A stretch of 64,000 bases of DNA, from positions 186,001-250,000 of the forward strand of contig NZ_SSNY01000004.1 in the NCBI RefSeq assembly GCF_004801285.1, given 5' to 3'. Of this stretch, positions 9,076-18,157 are shown piece after piece; positions within the stretch are counted from its first letter, which is position 1, and the number at the start of each line of letters is the position of its first letter. The notes beneath the pieces are model-generated. The model had not been told where the DNA came from and made no database searches. It was given only the letters and a program-made list of their open reading frames with translations. The stretch is from Ollibium composti. Its GTDB lineage: Bacteria; Pseudomonadota; Alphaproteobacteria; Rhizobiales; Rhizobiaceae. A program made the translations under genes and the position numbers.

Positions 9076-10041
9076 TCAGGCGCCGCGTTCGTCCTCGATA
9101 TGGGTGCGAATAATCTCGTCGAAACTCTGCTCGGCCGTAAAACCCAGTTCGCGCGCGCGTTTGGCCTCGAAGCGGGTCGGCCAGTTCTTCACGATCGCCC
9201 ACACCGCCTCGTCCGGCTGTTCGCGGATCAGCGCCACAGCCTTCGCTCCCGCGATGCGGCGCAGCGCCTCGATCTGCTCGCCGACGCTGACGGCCACGCC
9301 CGGCATGGTGAGGTTGCGGCGCGGTCCGACCTTGTCGCCGTCGATCTCCGCCGCGTGGACGAGGAAATTCACCGCCGAGCGCGGGCTGGCGTGGGTATGC
9401 ACGACCGAGCGCGGCACCGGCAGGATCGCCTCCAGCCCCGCAAGCGGCTCGCGGATGATGCCGGAAAAGAAACCGGAGGCGGCCTTGTTCGGCTTGCCGG
9501 GCCGGACGCAGATGGTCGGCAGGCGAATGCCGATGCCGTCGAAGAAGCCGCGCCGCGTGTAATCAGCCAGCAGCGCTTCGCCCATCAGCTTCTGCGTGCC
9601 GTAGGAGGTGAGCGGGGTGGGATGGAACTCGTCCGGGATCACGTCGGGAAACGGCGCGCCGAACACCGCGATCGAGGACGTGTAGACGACGCGCGGCGCA
9701 TTCTGCGTCAGCCGCAGCGCGTCGAACAGCGCGCGCGTGCCGTCGAGGTTGACGCGGTAGCCGAGGTCGAAATTCGCTTCCGCTTCGCCCGAGACAACGC
9801 CGGCCAGATGAAACACCACGTCGGGCTTTTCGGCTGCCAGTTCTTCCGCCACGCCCTGCCGGGCAAGGTCGCTGGCATGGGCCGTCACCGCCACGCCGTC
9901 GAAGACCGGCACCGGCGGCTCGACGATGTCGTGCAAGGCGAGCGCGGTGATCTTCTGCCCGCGCAAAGTGCCGTCGCGCACCAGCCGCTCGGTCAGCTTG
10001 CGGCCGACCATGCCTGCCGCCCCGGTGATCAGGATGCGCAT
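9076..10041 (-). CDS. denD: D-erythronate dehydrogenase (DenD), NAD-dependent epimerase/dehydratase family
   Basis: 321-residue extended short-chain dehydrogenase. The Rossmann motif TGAAGMVG is at residues 6-13 and the catalytic triad is visible as Ser122/123 with Tyr147 and Lys151 (SYGTQK). The sequence, especially MRILITGAAGMVGRKL and the FDLGYRVNLDGTRALFDA region, fits the D-erythronate dehydrogenase subgroup that makes 2-oxo-D-erythronate from four-carbon acid sugars. I do not see the kinase and decarboxylase partners of that pathway nearby, so the substrate assignment is moderate. Its ATG overlaps the stop of the upstream small membrane protein gene (TGATG), so the two are translationally coupled. 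Confidence 0.8.
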   Translation of the reverse strand: MRILITGAAGMVGRKLTERLVRDGTLRGQKITALALHDIVEPPVPVFDGVAVTAHASDLARQGVAEELAAEKPDVVFHLAGVVSGEAEANFDLGYRVNLDGTRALFDALRLTQNAPRVVYTSSIAVFGAPFPDVIPDEFHPTPLTSYGTQKLMGEALLADYTRRGFFDGIGIRLPTICVRPGKPNKAASGFFSGIIREPLAGLEAILPVPRSVVHTHASPRSAVNFLVHAAEIDGDKVGPRRNLTMPGVAVSVGEQIEALRRIAGAKAVALIREQPDEAVWAIVKNWPTRFEAKRARELGFTAEQSFDEIIRTHIEDERGA

Positions 10042-10250
10042 CAGCGGTTCTCCTTTCGGCGTTGCGCCCTGCCGCGCAGCCAAAGCACGATGAAAAGGGC
10101 GAGGCCGAACAGAACCGCCGCGAGGGCCGCCAGCACGGTCGAGACGCCGCCGAGCGCCAGCATGATCGTCGGCAGCCAATAGGCAAGCACGCCGAAGCCG
10201 ACGAGAATGACGAGCGCCGCAATGGCAGCGTTCCTGTTTTCGCGATCCAT
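10041..10250 (-). CDS. Small two-helix membrane protein
   Basis: 69-residue protein with two hydrophobic segments (about residues 8-27 and 31-55) and a basic C-terminus (LRGRAQRRKENR), so an inner-membrane hairpin with a positive cytosolic tail. Start chosen at 10250 (MDRENRNAAIA); an upstream Met at 10280 gives only an unlikely basic extension. The overlap of its stop codon with the start of the dehydrogenase gene shows they form one transcript. I do not recognise the family and no function can be assigned. Confidence 0.65.
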   Translation of the reverse strand: MDRENRNAAIAALVILVGFGVLAYWLPTIMLALGGVSTVLAALAAVLFGLALFIVLWLRGRAQRRKENR

Positions 10251-10305
10251 GGCTGTTCTCCGGCCCAAACCCGCGCGCACCTATACGGGGCTTGTAACAA
10301 TCCGG

Positions 10306-11337
10306 CTAGTGATAGTGGCGGCGGTCGGCGGGAGCGCCCTGCAGCGCGCCGTGGGCATGACCGTGATGATCTCCATGATCATGGTCATGACCGCTGCCGC
10401 CGTGATGGTGGTCGTGGTCTCCGTCCCCGTCGGCACAGTGGCCGTATTCAGGTTCCACCGTGGCATGCTCGATGCCGTGCTCGGCCGCCAGCCGCGCCTT
10501 AATGGCGGTGACGGCGCCATGCGCGTCAATCCCCTCGTTCAGGCAAGCGTGCAGGGTCGCCATCGTGCGGCTGCCGTCCATCGACCAGACATGCATGTGA
10601 TGAACCTCGCGAAGGCCCGGGACGCTCTCCACGAGGTCGCGCGCCATGCCATCTCGGTCGAGATGCGGCGGCGTGCCTTCCAGAAGCACGTGCGCGGCAT
10701 CGCGCATCAGCCGCCAGGCCGTCGTCAGGATCAACACCGCCACCAGTACGGAGAGGATCGGATCGATCGGCGTCCAGCCGGTGGCGAGGATGACCAGCGC
10801 GGCGGCGATCGCCGCCACCGAACCGAGCAGGTCACCAAGCACATGCAGGATGGCGCCGCGCATATTCAGGCTGTCGCGATCGCCGCCATGCAGGATGAGG
10901 AAGCCGGCGATGTTGACCACCAGCCCGAGCACGGCGACGACCAGCATCGGGCCGCCCAGGATCGGCGGCGGCGCCTGGAAGCGCTGCCAGGCCTCGTAGC
11001 AGATCCACAATGCGACAACGAAGATGGCGATGCCATTGGTGTAGGCCACCAGCGTCTTGACCCGGCCGAAGCCATAGGTCAGGCGGCTGTTGGCCGGCCG
11101 CTCGCCGAGGTGAAAGGCATACCAGGCCAGCCCAAGCGCCAGGCTGTCGGTCAGCATGTGACCGGCATCGGCAAGCAGCGCCAGCGAGCCGGTCAGCCAG
11201 CCGCCGAGGGCCTCGGCGATCATGAAACCACCGGTCAGGCAGGCGGCGAGCAGAACCCGGCGCTTGTCGGTCGAACCGTGGACATGGCCCGCGCCATGGT
11301 CATGCGAGTGTCCTTCGTGGGAATGACCTTGCGCCAT
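10306..11337 (-). CDS. Cation diffusion facilitator (Zn/Cd/Co efflux), CzcD-like
   Basis: 343-residue six-helix CDF transporter that exports divalent metals in exchange for protons. The metal site is visible as DAGHMLTD in helix 2 (His60, Asp64) and HVLGD in helix 5 (His165, Asp169). Both ends are histidine-rich: the N-terminus has HSHEGHSHDHGAGHVH and the C-terminal 45 residues hold many His and Asp residues, typical metal-gathering tails of Zn exporters. The cytosolic C-terminal domain (about 215-300) carries HHMHVWSMDG. His in both helix sites versus the usual HD/DD pairs fits Zn2+ preference with possible Cd2+. Confidence 0.92.
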   Translation of the reverse strand: MAQGHSHEGHSHDHGAGHVHGSTDKRRVLLAACLTGGFMIAEALGGWLTGSLALLADAGHMLTDSLALGLAWYAFHLGERPANSRLTYGFGRVKTLVAYTNGIAIFVVALWICYEAWQRFQAPPPILGGPMLVVAVLGLVVNIAGFLILHGGDRDSLNMRGAILHVLGDLLGSVAAIAAALVILATGWTPIDPILSVLVAVLILTTAWRLMRDAAHVLLEGTPPHLDRDGMARDLVESVPGLREVHHMHVWSMDGSRTMATLHACLNEGIDAHGAVTAIKARLAAEHGIEHATVEPEYGHCADGDGDHDHHHGGSGHDHDHGDHHGHAHGALQGAPADRRHYH

Positions 11338-11377
11338 GACGGAACCTTTCGCGTAACAAAATAACCTTACGCCTCAA

Positions 11378-12052
11378 TCACTTACGGAAATCCTCGAGGC
11401 GTTTTTTCTGTACGCCTTCGCCGTCGAAGTTGCTAGGGGCGAGCCAGTCCTCATAGGCTTTTTTGAGTACCGGCCATTCCTTGTCGATGATCGAGAACCA
11501 GGCCGTGTCGCGGTTCTTGCCCTTGACGACCTTGTCTTGCCGGAAGATGCCCTCGAAGGTGAAGCCGAAACGTTCCGCCGCCCGCTTGGAGGGACGGTTG
11601 TCGTTGTCGCACTTCCATTCGTAGCGCCGGTAGCCGAGCTCGTCGAAGGCATAGCGGGTGAACAGGAACTGCGCTTCGGTCGCCGCCGGCGTGCGCGCCA
11701 TTTGCGGCCCCCAATAGATGTTGCCGATCTCGATGACACCGTGCGCCGGCTCGATGCGCATCAGCGTCTGGCGACCGACCACCTTGCCGCTGGCCTTGTC
11801 GATGACGGCGAAGTGCAGCGGATCGGGACTGGCCTCGGCCTTCTCCAGCCACGGCTGGAACTCGGCGCGCGTCTTCGGCGGATAGTCCGGCAGCCAGCGG
11901 AACCGTTCCATCGCGTCGGGCACCGAGGAGGCCGCGAACAGATCGTCCCCGTGTCTTGCCGCGCTCAATGGCTCCAGCCGGACCAGCCGGCCTTCCGTAA
12001 CCTTGCGCTCGGGCCGCGGCCGCGGCTGCCAGTCTTTCAGATCTTCGGACAT
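11378..12052 (-). CDS. GNAT N-acetyltransferase, RimJ/RimL-like
   Basis: 224-residue acetyltransferase of the GNAT fold. The acetyl-CoA region is recognised in the stretch GNIYWGPQMARTPAATEAQFLF and the following EWKCDNDNRPSKRAAERFGF, which is the RimJ/RimL-type layout of beta-4, the pyrophosphate loop and the helix carrying N-R-x-S-x-x-A. These enzymes acetylate protein N-termini, amino acids or antibiotics; nothing here shows which. The start at 12052 is the first Met that gives a normal N-terminus. It is divergent from the aminotransferase gene (85 bases apart). Confidence 0.85.
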   Translation of the reverse strand: MSEDLKDWQPRPRPERKVTEGRLVRLEPLSAARHGDDLFAASSVPDAMERFRWLPDYPPKTRAEFQPWLEKAEASPDPLHFAVIDKASGKVVGRQTLMRIEPAHGVIEIGNIYWGPQMARTPAATEAQFLFTRYAFDELGYRRYEWKCDNDNRPSKRAAERFGFTFEGIFRQDKVVKGKNRDTAWFSIIDKEWPVLKKAYEDWLAPSNFDGEGVQKKRLEDFRK

Positions 12053-12137
12053 GGGAATGACTTTCTGGAGTTTGACAGATGCCGCGAAGCCTCCCAAAAA
12101 TGCCGGCCCGCCATTAGCGCCAATCTGGACCAACAAA

Positions 12138-13319
12138 ATGCTCCACACGATCGCAGCCTTCGACCGTCTCGGCGAGGAAAACGCCTTCGCCGTGCTGGCG
12201 CGGGCGACCGCGCTCGCCCATGAGGGCCGCGACATCGTCAACCTCGGCATCGGCCAGCCGGATTTCCGCACGCCCGACCATATCGTCGAGGCGGCGATCA
12301 AGGCGTTGCGCGACGGCCACCATGGCTACACGCCGGCCAATGGCCTTTTGGCGACGCGTGAGGCGGTGGTGCGCCGCACGTTGGCGACGACCGGCGTGGA
12401 GGTCTCGCCCGAGAGCGTCATGATCCTGCCCGGCGGCAAGCCGACCATGTTCGCCGCCATCCTGATGTTCGGCGAGCCGGGCGCGGAAATCCTCTATCCC
12501 GATCCCGGCTTTCCCATCTACCGCTCGATGATCGAGTTCACCGGGGCGAGGCCGGTGCCGGTGCCGATCCGCGAGGAAAACGGCTTTGCCTTCTCGGCGG
12601 AAGAAACGCTGTCTCTGATCACGCCGAGGACGCGGCTGCTGATCCTCAACTCGCCGGCCAACCCGACCGGCGGCGTCACCCCGCGTGCCGAGATCGAGAA
12701 GCTGGTGAAGGGGCTGGAGAAGCACCCGGACGTCGCCATCCTCTCCGACGAGATCTACGACGTCATGACTTATGACGGCGAGAAACACACCTCGCTGCTG
12801 CAATTCCCCGAAATCCGCGACCGGCTGATCGTGCTCAACGGCTGGTCGAAAACATGGGCGATGACCGGTTGGCGCATGGGCTGGTCGATCTGGCCAAACG
12901 GCGAGAAAGGCGCCCATCTCTACGACAAGGTGCGCAAGCTGGCGGTCAATTGCTGGTCCTGCGTCAACGCGCCCAGCCAATATGCCGGCATCGCTGCCAT
13001 CGACGGGCCGCAGGACGAGGTGGAGAAGATGATGGCGGCCTTCGATCGCCGCCGCCGCATCGTGGTCGAAGGACTGAACGCCATTCCCGGCATCTCCTGC
13101 GTCACGCCGAAAGGCGCCTTCTATGCCTTCCCCAACGTCTCGGCCACCGGCCGCAAGGCGAAGGAACTGGCCTCGGCGCTGCTGGAGGAAGCCGGCGTCG
13201 CGCTGATCGGCGGTCCGGATTTCGGCGTGCTCGGCGAAGGCTACATGCGCCTGTCCTACGCCAATTCCGAGGAGAACATTTTACGCGCGCTGGAGCGCAT
13301 CGAGGCGTTCTTGGCATAA
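12138..13319 (+). CDS. Class I pyridoxal-phosphate aminotransferase
   Basis: 393-residue fold-type I aminotransferase. Cofactor residues are visible: Asn174 in NSPANPTGG, Asp204 and Tyr207 in SDEIYD, the Schiff-base Lys238 in NGWSKTWAMTGWRMGW, and an Arg near the C-terminus in YMRLSYA for the substrate carboxylate. The overall type is the aspartate/aromatic aminotransferase subgroup I-gamma, often annotated as a general aspartate or alanine-type transaminase. It uses an amino acid and a 2-oxo acid; specificity is not predictable. The start at ATG 12138 is in frame with a longer upstream extension that overlaps the divergent acetyltransferase. Confidence 0.88.
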   Translation: MLHTIAAFDRLGEENAFAVLARATALAHEGRDIVNLGIGQPDFRTPDHIVEAAIKALRDGHHGYTPANGLLATREAVVRRTLATTGVEVSPESVMILPGGKPTMFAAILMFGEPGAEILYPDPGFPIYRSMIEFTGARPVPVPIREENGFAFSAEETLSLITPRTRLLILNSPANPTGGVTPRAEIEKLVKGLEKHPDVAILSDEIYDVMTYDGEKHTSLLQFPEIRDRLIVLNGWSKTWAMTGWRMGWSIWPNGEKGAHLYDKVRKLAVNCWSCVNAPSQYAGIAAIDGPQDEVEKMMAAFDRRRRIVVEGLNAIPGISCVTPKGAFYAFPNVSATGRKAKELASALLEEAGVALIGGPDFGVLGEGYMRLSYANSEENILRALERIEAFLA

Positions 13320-13335
13320 GCCACGGCTGCGTAGC

Positions 13336-14211
13336 TTACAGCCGCTTCTCGAACCAGTGGTCGGCGTAGGGGTTGTCGTTGTAGCGGCCGATCTCGCTAT
13401 AGCCGCGCTTGAGATACATGGCCTTCGCCTCCGTCAGCGTCCGGTTCGTGTCGAGAAGAACGCGCCGGCAGCCGATCTCGCCGGCCAGCGCCTCCAGCCG
13501 GTCCATCAGCCGCCCGGCGACGCCCATGCCGCGCGCGGTGGGCGAAACCCACACCCGCTTGATCTCGCCGGTCGTCGCATCGAGCCGCTTCAGCGCGCCG
13601 CAAGCGATCGCCTCGCCGTCCAGCCGGGCCAGCAGAAGCCAGCCGACAGGCGGCGTCATGTCAGCCGTGCCGAAGGAGCCGCCCTCGAAGCCGCCTTCGA
13701 AACGGTCGGCCAGTTCGCCGATATAGGCATCGAGGCAGCGGCGGGCGTCGGCACTATCGGCGGCTTCCGGGGCGATCGTCACGGAAGCCGCCCGCAAAAG
13801 CTGTTCGACCTCGCCCATCGCGGCGACGAGGCGCTGCCGCTGCGCATCGCCGAGCGGCGCCAGGAGATCGCGGGCGAAGGTGTCGGACAGTGTGTCGTAG
13901 GCGGAAAATTCCTCCCTGCCCTTTTCCGTCAACACGACGTCTCGGGCGCGGCCGTCCTCAGCCTTCTTGCGCAATTCAAGCACGCCTTGGCCTTCGAGCG
14001 AGCGCAGCAGGCGGCTGAGGTAGCCGGAATCGAGGCCGAGCCGCTGGCGCAACGCCGCGAGATCGGTCGCACCCGAACTGCCGAGTTCGAAGATCAGCCG
14101 CGCCTCGCCGAGCGGCCGCCCGCGCGCCAGATAGCTGTCGCCCAGCGCGCCGATGCGCTGGGTGACGAGCCGGTTGAAGCGGCGGACTTGCTGGATGTCT
14201 TGCGATTGCAT
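13336..14211 (-). CDS. MarR-type regulator fused to GNAT acetyltransferase
   Basis: 291-residue two-domain protein. Residues 1-140 form a MarR winged helix, with the DNA-recognition part around 48-80 (LAALRQRLGLDSGYLSRLLRSLE) and the wing at 85-97. Residues 150-291 form a GNAT domain with the acetyl-CoA loop VSPTARGMGVAGRLM (222-236). Fusions of this kind are known and are thought to couple ligand or acetylation chemistry to gene control. A perfect 14-bp palindrome (CTGACTTTAGTCAG) sits 4-17 bases upstream of its start codon, so autoregulation is likely. It ends 16 bases from the convergent aminotransferase gene. Confidence 0.88.
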   Translation of the reverse strand: MQSQDIQQVRRFNRLVTQRIGALGDSYLARGRPLGEARLIFELGSSGATDLAALRQRLGLDSGYLSRLLRSLEGQGVLELRKKAEDGRARDVVLTEKGREEFSAYDTLSDTFARDLLAPLGDAQRQRLVAAMGEVEQLLRAASVTIAPEAADSADARRCLDAYIGELADRFEGGFEGGSFGTADMTPPVGWLLLARLDGEAIACGALKRLDATTGEIKRVWVSPTARGMGVAGRLMDRLEALAGEIGCRRVLLDTNRTLTEAKAMYLKRGYSEIGRYNDNPYADHWFEKRL

Positions 14212-14214
14212 TAC

Positions 14215-14228
14215 CTGACTTTAGTCAG
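14215..14228. promoter_or_regulatory. Palindromic operator candidate of the MarR-GNAT gene
   Basis: Perfect inverted repeat CTGACT-TT-AGTCAG, placed 4-17 bases before the start codon of the MarR-GNAT gene, where a bound dimer would cover the ribosome site or transcription start. The size and two-base spacing suit a MarR dimer. The assignment to this regulator is inference from position. Confidence 0.55.
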
Positions 14229-14290
14229 ATATTTTTCGCTGCGCAAGAGCGGCCGCGTAAGATCGAGATCGGACGAACCGGCGCCGGGCC

Positions 14291-15046
14291 TCAACCGCGC
14301 CCGACATAGGGCATTTTGGTCGCCATCACCGTCATGAACAACACGTTGGCGTCGAGCGGCAGGCCGGCCATGTGCAGCACGGCGTCGGCCACGTGCCGCA
14401 CGTCCATCACCGCTTCGGCGGCGACCGCGCCGTTGGCCTGCGGCACGCCCACCGTCATCGGCACGGCCATGTCGGTCAGCGCGTTGCCGATGTCGATCTG
14501 CCCGCAGGCGATATCGAAGGGCCGCCCGTCCAGCGCCAGCGTTTTCGTCAGGCCGGTGATGGCGTGCTTGGTGGCGGTGTAGGGCACCGAGCCGGGGCGC
14601 GGCGCGTAGGCCGACACGGAGCCGTTGTTGACGATGCGGCCGCCCTGCGGGCTCTGGCGCCGCATCTGGCGGAAGGCGGCGCGTGCGCACAGGAAGGAAC
14701 CGGTTAGGTTCACGCCGACCACGTCGTTCCACACCTCCACCGGAATTTCGTCGATCGGCGTCGACTTGTAGCCCATGCCGGCATTGTTGAAGAGCAGGTC
14801 GACGCGGCCGAACGTCTCGACCGCCTTGGCAAACAACGCGTCCACTTCGTCGGCCTTGCTGATGTCGCAGGCGACCGCCAGCCCTTGCCCTTGCGTGGGA
14901 CCTGCGGCGGCGATCGCCTCGTCCAACAGTGCCTTGCGGCGGCCGCAGAACACCGTATTCCACCCGGCGTTCAGCAACGCGCCGGCGACGGCCTTGCCGA
15001 TGCCGGTGCCCGCGCCGGTGACGATGGCTGTCTTGCTTGCGCTCAT
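14291..15046 (-). CDS. Short-chain dehydrogenase/reductase (SDR)
   Basis: 251-residue classical SDR. The nucleotide motif TGAGTGIG is at residues 10-17, the structural NNAG at 87-90, and the catalytic Ser143, Tyr156 and Lys160 (YTATK) are all present. The Asn expected near residue 113 (GVNLTGS) is also there. Such enzymes oxidise or reduce alcohol/ketone groups with NAD(P)H; the substrate is unknown. The start at 15046 follows GAGGATCTC, a good ribosome site. It lies upstream of the MarR-GNAT gene on the same strand, separated by the palindrome. Confidence 0.88.
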   Translation of the reverse strand: MSASKTAIVTGAGTGIGKAVAGALLNAGWNTVFCGRRKALLDEAIAAAGPTQGQGLAVACDISKADEVDALFAKAVETFGRVDLLFNNAGMGYKSTPIDEIPVEVWNDVVGVNLTGSFLCARAAFRQMRRQSPQGGRIVNNGSVSAYAPRPGSVPYTATKHAITGLTKTLALDGRPFDIACGQIDIGNALTDMAVPMTVGVPQANGAVAAEAVMDVRHVADAVLHMAGLPLDANVLFMTVMATKMPYVGRG

Positions 15047-15118
15047 GAGATCCTCCCGAAACGACCGTGGCATCGCAGATGCCGCCGCCGCTGGCAACCC
15101 GCTCGCGGATCGCCGCAC

Positions 15119-15146
15119 AAAAAGGGCGGTCATTGGCGACCGCCCT
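15119..15146 (-). terminator. Rho-independent terminator of the DUF533 gene
   Basis: Perfect 9-bp stem (15123-15131 with 15138-15146, arms AGGGCGGTC/GACCGCCCT), followed on the minus strand by a run of T's (the A's at 15119-15123). It lies about 95 bases past the stop codon of the DUF533 gene and separates it from the SDR gene. Confidence 0.8.
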
Positions 15147-15239
15147 CTAATCTGAACCGGCTTGGGAGGAGGAAAACCGATCCGACTGGTGAAAATGATG
15201 CGCTTGTTCGGTTAACGAAAGATTAACGATGAAACCGCC

Positions 15240-15956
15240 CTACGCAGCCGGCACCTTGGCCGCCGACACCGTCGCCTCGATATGGTCGACCAGCGCGTCG
15301 GGCAGGCCGAGGCGGCCGGCGAGCAGGTCGAGATAGCCGCGTTCGGCGCGCGTGTCCGGCTCGATGGCCAGTCGCGAGGCGGTGTAGAGTTCGACCTTCT
15401 GCGCCTCCGTCCGCGCCGCCGCGACCAGCGCGCCGAGATCGAGCGGCGCTTCGAGTTCCTTGCGCATGAAGGCCTCGGCCTCGCTGCCGATGCCCGACAG
15501 GCTGAGCTTGTCGCCGATCTTCTTGCGTTCCTCGTCGTCGATATGGCCGTCGGCCTTGGCCGCTGCGATCATGGCGCGCACCAGCATCAGCGCGAACTCG
15601 TCCTCGCCCTGCGGTGCCGAGGCGGGGTGGAAATCCGTGCCGGCCGGCGGCGGCAAGAGCTCCGGCTGGCGCGCCGCCGGTGCGTCGGCCGCGGCCGGCT
15701 GTTCGCCGTTCTTGTAGTTCTGGTACGCCTTGTAGGCGAGCCCGCCGATAGCGGCGATGCCGCCAAGCTTGATCGCCGTGCCGGTCAATTGCCGTCCGGC
15801 ACCGGTGCCAAGCAGCACGGCCGCCAGCGCGCCGGCTGCGAGCGGATTATCCTTCGCCATCTGCACCGCCTGCCCGGCCTTGTCGCGCACGGTTCCTTCC
15901 GTGCCGGGGATTTTCGAGCCGAGCAGGTCGTCGAGCAGTTTCTTGGGATCGAACAT
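15240..15956 (-). CDS. DUF533 / TerB-like protein
   Basis: 238-residue protein of the DUF533 family, which has a TerB-like helical domain. The N-terminus MFDPKKLLDDLLGS is characteristic. A Gly/Ala-rich hydrophobic segment (about residues 38-75) could be membrane-embedded, followed by a Pro/Ala linker and the C-terminal TerB-like domain (about 115-230) with the acidic metal-site-like stretch AAKADGHIDDEERKKI. Family members are related to tellurite-resistance proteins but no tellurite role is shown. The start at 15956 fits the family; a longer frame reaches 16013. It has its own terminator. Confidence 0.8.
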   Translation of the reverse strand: MFDPKKLLDDLLGSKIPGTEGTVRDKAGQAVQMAKDNPLAAGALAAVLLGTGAGRQLTGTAIKLGGIAAIGGLAYKAYQNYKNGEQPAAADAPAARQPELLPPPAGTDFHPASAPQGEDEFALMLVRAMIAAAKADGHIDDEERKKIGDKLSLSGIGSEAEAFMRKELEAPLDLGALVAAARTEAQKVELYTASRLAIEPDTRAERGYLDLLAGRLGLPDALVDHIEATVSAAKVPAA

Positions 15957-16075
15957 CAAGTCCTCCGGGTCAGGCGCCGTCGGCGCGGCAGGGATCGATT
16001 GCCTGGCAGACATAGGTGGCCTGTCGCCGACTTTCCACCGAAACGCGCGACAAGCTTGGCGTCGCGCCGGCCGGG

Positions 16076-17005
16076 TCAGCTGCCGATATGCGCCGCCGCG
16101 CCGCGTTTGCGGGCGAGCTCCACCTGTCGATGCCGCTCGGCGTAGCGGTCGCGGTCAGCATCCGAGCGCTCGTTATGGCAATAGACGCACGAAACGCCGG
16201 CGGCATGATGCGGCGAATGCCGGTCCTGCGGCGTCAGCGGTCGGCGGCAGGCGCGGCAAAGCTCCGCCTCGCCCTCTTCCAGTCCGTGCGACACCGAGAC
16301 CCGCTCGTCGAAGACGAAACATTCGCCCTGCCACAGGCTCTCAGCCTGCGGCACCGCCTCCAGATATTTCAGGATGCCGCCCTTGAGGTGGAAGACCTCA
16401 TCGATGCCGAGCGCCTTCACATAGGCCGTCGCCTTCTCGCAACGTATGCCGCCGGTGCAGAACATGGCGACCTTCCTGCCCTCCAGGTTGGCGCGATGCA
16501 CGTCCACCCAGCCGGGGAACTGCCGGAAGCTGGCCGTTTGCGGATCGAGCGCGCCGCGAAAGCTGCCCAGCGAGACCTCGTAGGCGTTGCGGGTGTCGAT
16601 GACGACCGTATCGGGATCGGAGATCAGCGCGTTCCACTCCGACGGTTCGACATAGGTGCCGGCGCTCATGGCCGGGTCGATGCCCTCGACGCCCATGGTG
16701 ACGATCTCGCGCTTCAGCCTGACCTTCATGCGGTGGAACGGCATGTCGGTCGCATGGCTGTACTTTACGTCGAGGCCGTCGAGGCCGGGCAGCGCTTGCA
16801 GATGGGCGACAAGCTCGCAAATCGCTTGCGCGCTCCCGGCGACAGTGCCGTTGATGCCCTCGGACGCCAGCAGCAGCGTGCCCTTGATGCCTCGCGCGCA
16901 ACAGAAGGCGGCGAGCGGCGCGCGCAGCGCTTCATGCCCGTCCAGGCGGGCGAAGCGATAGAGCGCGGCAACGCGAAACGGTGGCTCGGACGGGGATGTA
17001 TCCAT
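16076..17005 (-). CDS. trhO: tRNA uridine-34 hydroxylase TrhO (YceA), rhodanese-like
   Basis: 309-residue rhodanese-family enzyme. The active-site loop CTGGIRCEK starts with Cys183 and also holds Cys189. The N-terminal acylphosphatase-like domain (about 10-105) carries the family hallmark [12 protein letters not shown]. The C-terminus has a Cys cluster ([13 protein letters not shown]) that may bind zinc. TrhO makes 5-hydroxyuridine at position 34 of tRNAs with oxygen, an early step to cmo5U-type wobble modification. The gene is divergent from the muramidase gene, with 138 bases between start codons. Confidence 0.93.
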   Translation of the reverse strand: MDTSPSEPPFRVAALYRFARLDGHEALRAPLAAFCCARGIKGTLLLASEGINGTVAGSAQAICELVAHLQALPGLDGLDVKYSHATDMPFHRMKVRLKREIVTMGVEGIDPAMSAGTYVEPSEWNALISDPDTVVIDTRNAYEVSLGSFRGALDPQTASFRQFPGWVDVHRANLEGRKVAMFCTGGIRCEKATAYVKALGIDEVFHLKGGILKYLEAVPQAESLWQGECFVFDERVSVSHGLEEGEAELCRACRRPLTPQDRHSPHHAAGVSCVYCHNERSDADRDRYAERHRQVELARKRGAAAHIGS

Positions 17006-17143
17006 GGTCGCTCCGTAACCGCTCGGTCGACCCGTTTCAAGCTGGACAGGCTTTCCACGCCGGATAGGGCATGGCGAAAACGCGCAAGATATTCACGCCT
17101 TTCCAAAACGGACGATACTTGGTCTTCAACCGAAGGGCCAAAA

Positions 17144-18055
17144 ATGTTCAGCAAAGACGTCGTCAGCGAGATAACCGAAGCCGCCAAGGCGCTCGATCTC
17201 GAACCGGCTTCGCTGCTGGCGGTCGCCGAGGTCGAGAGCGGCGGCAAGGCCTTCGCACTCGTAGCCGGTCGACGCGAGCCGCTGATCCGCTTCGAGGGCC
17301 ACTATTTCGACCGCCGGCTCGACGAAGATCGGCGCGCGCTGGCCCGCGACAAGGGGCTAGCCTCGCCGGTGGCTGGCGCAATCGCCAATCCCGCCACGCA
17401 GGAAGCCCGCTGGCGCATGCTCGAGGCGGCGGCGACGATCAACGCCAAGGCCGCCTACGAGTCGGTTTCATGGGGCCTCGGGCAGGTGATGGGCGCGCAT
17501 TGGAACCGGCTGGGATTTGCCAGCGTCGATGCCTTGGTGGCTGAAGCCCGCTCCGGCATCGCCGGCCAGACCCGGCTGATGGCGCTCTATATCGAAAAGG
17601 CCGGGCTGGCCGGCGCGCTGCGCGACGGCGACTGGAACGCCTTCGCGCGCGGCTACAACGGCCCCGCCTACAAGCAATATGGCTATGACACCAAGATCGC
17701 CGCCGCCTATGCGCGCTATGGCGGAAAGAACGTCGGCAAAGACAGCGTCGCCACGGACGGCGTCATGGGCTCCGGTCCCGTCCTGCTCGGCCGCGGCGCG
17801 AAAGGCGAGGCCGTGACAGAATTGCAGCGCGACCTCCTCGCGCTGGGCTACGCGCTCGACGCCGATGGCGCCTTCGGCCCGGCAACGGCCGCAGCCGTCA
17901 TGCGCTTCCAAGAGGACAATGGCCTCATGGCGGACGGCATCGCCGGGCCGGCGACGCAGGCGGCTCTTCGCGCCGCGCTGAGCAGGAACGGCCCCCTCGT
18001 CCGGCTCTGGAGCTGGCTCAGGCAACGGCTTTCCGGCTTGCTCGGAGGCGCCTGA
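17144..18055 (+). CDS. N-acetylmuramidase with peptidoglycan-binding domain (endolysin-like)
   Basis: 303-residue protein. Residues 1-190 match the N-acetylmuramidase domain (PF11860) used in phage endolysins, with the probable catalytic Glu in LAVAEVESGGKAF (Glu29 or Glu31). Residues 210-277 are a PG_binding_1 domain (GRGAKGEAVTELQRDLLALGY onward in pattern). The last 20 residues are hydrophobic and basic. There is no signal peptide, so release would need a holin, lysis or another route. No other phage gene lies near it: trhO is on one side and eda on the other, so it is a solitary gene. The start ATG 17144 follows weak ribosome-site sequence. Confidence 0.85.
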   Translation: MFSKDVVSEITEAAKALDLEPASLLAVAEVESGGKAFALVAGRREPLIRFEGHYFDRRLDEDRRALARDKGLASPVAGAIANPATQEARWRMLEAAATINAKAAYESVSWGLGQVMGAHWNRLGFASVDALVAEARSGIAGQTRLMALYIEKAGLAGALRDGDWNAFARGYNGPAYKQYGYDTKIAAAYARYGGKNVGKDSVATDGVMGSGPVLLGRGAKGEAVTELQRDLLALGYALDADGAFGPATAAAVMRFQEDNGLMADGIAGPATQAALRAALSRNGPLVRLWSWLRQRLSGLLGGA

Positions 18056-18157
18056 TGCAAGACGCCGCGTGGACTTCACCGGATCGGTCTGCTAGACGGA
18101 CGCTAAATCGGTTGAAAGCAGTTTCGACCGAACTAGCCGCAGCATCGGAGGCTCGAC

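Noticed and set aside
13324..13344. CGGCTG/CAGCCG hairpin at the convergent end of the aminotransferase and MarR-GNAT genes
   Set aside because: Overlaps coding sequence of the MarR-GNAT C-terminus and has no T-run.
16016..17143. 376-codon N-terminal extension of the muramidase
   Set aside because: It lies antisense to trhO and has shadow composition; the endolysin domain starts at ATG 17144.
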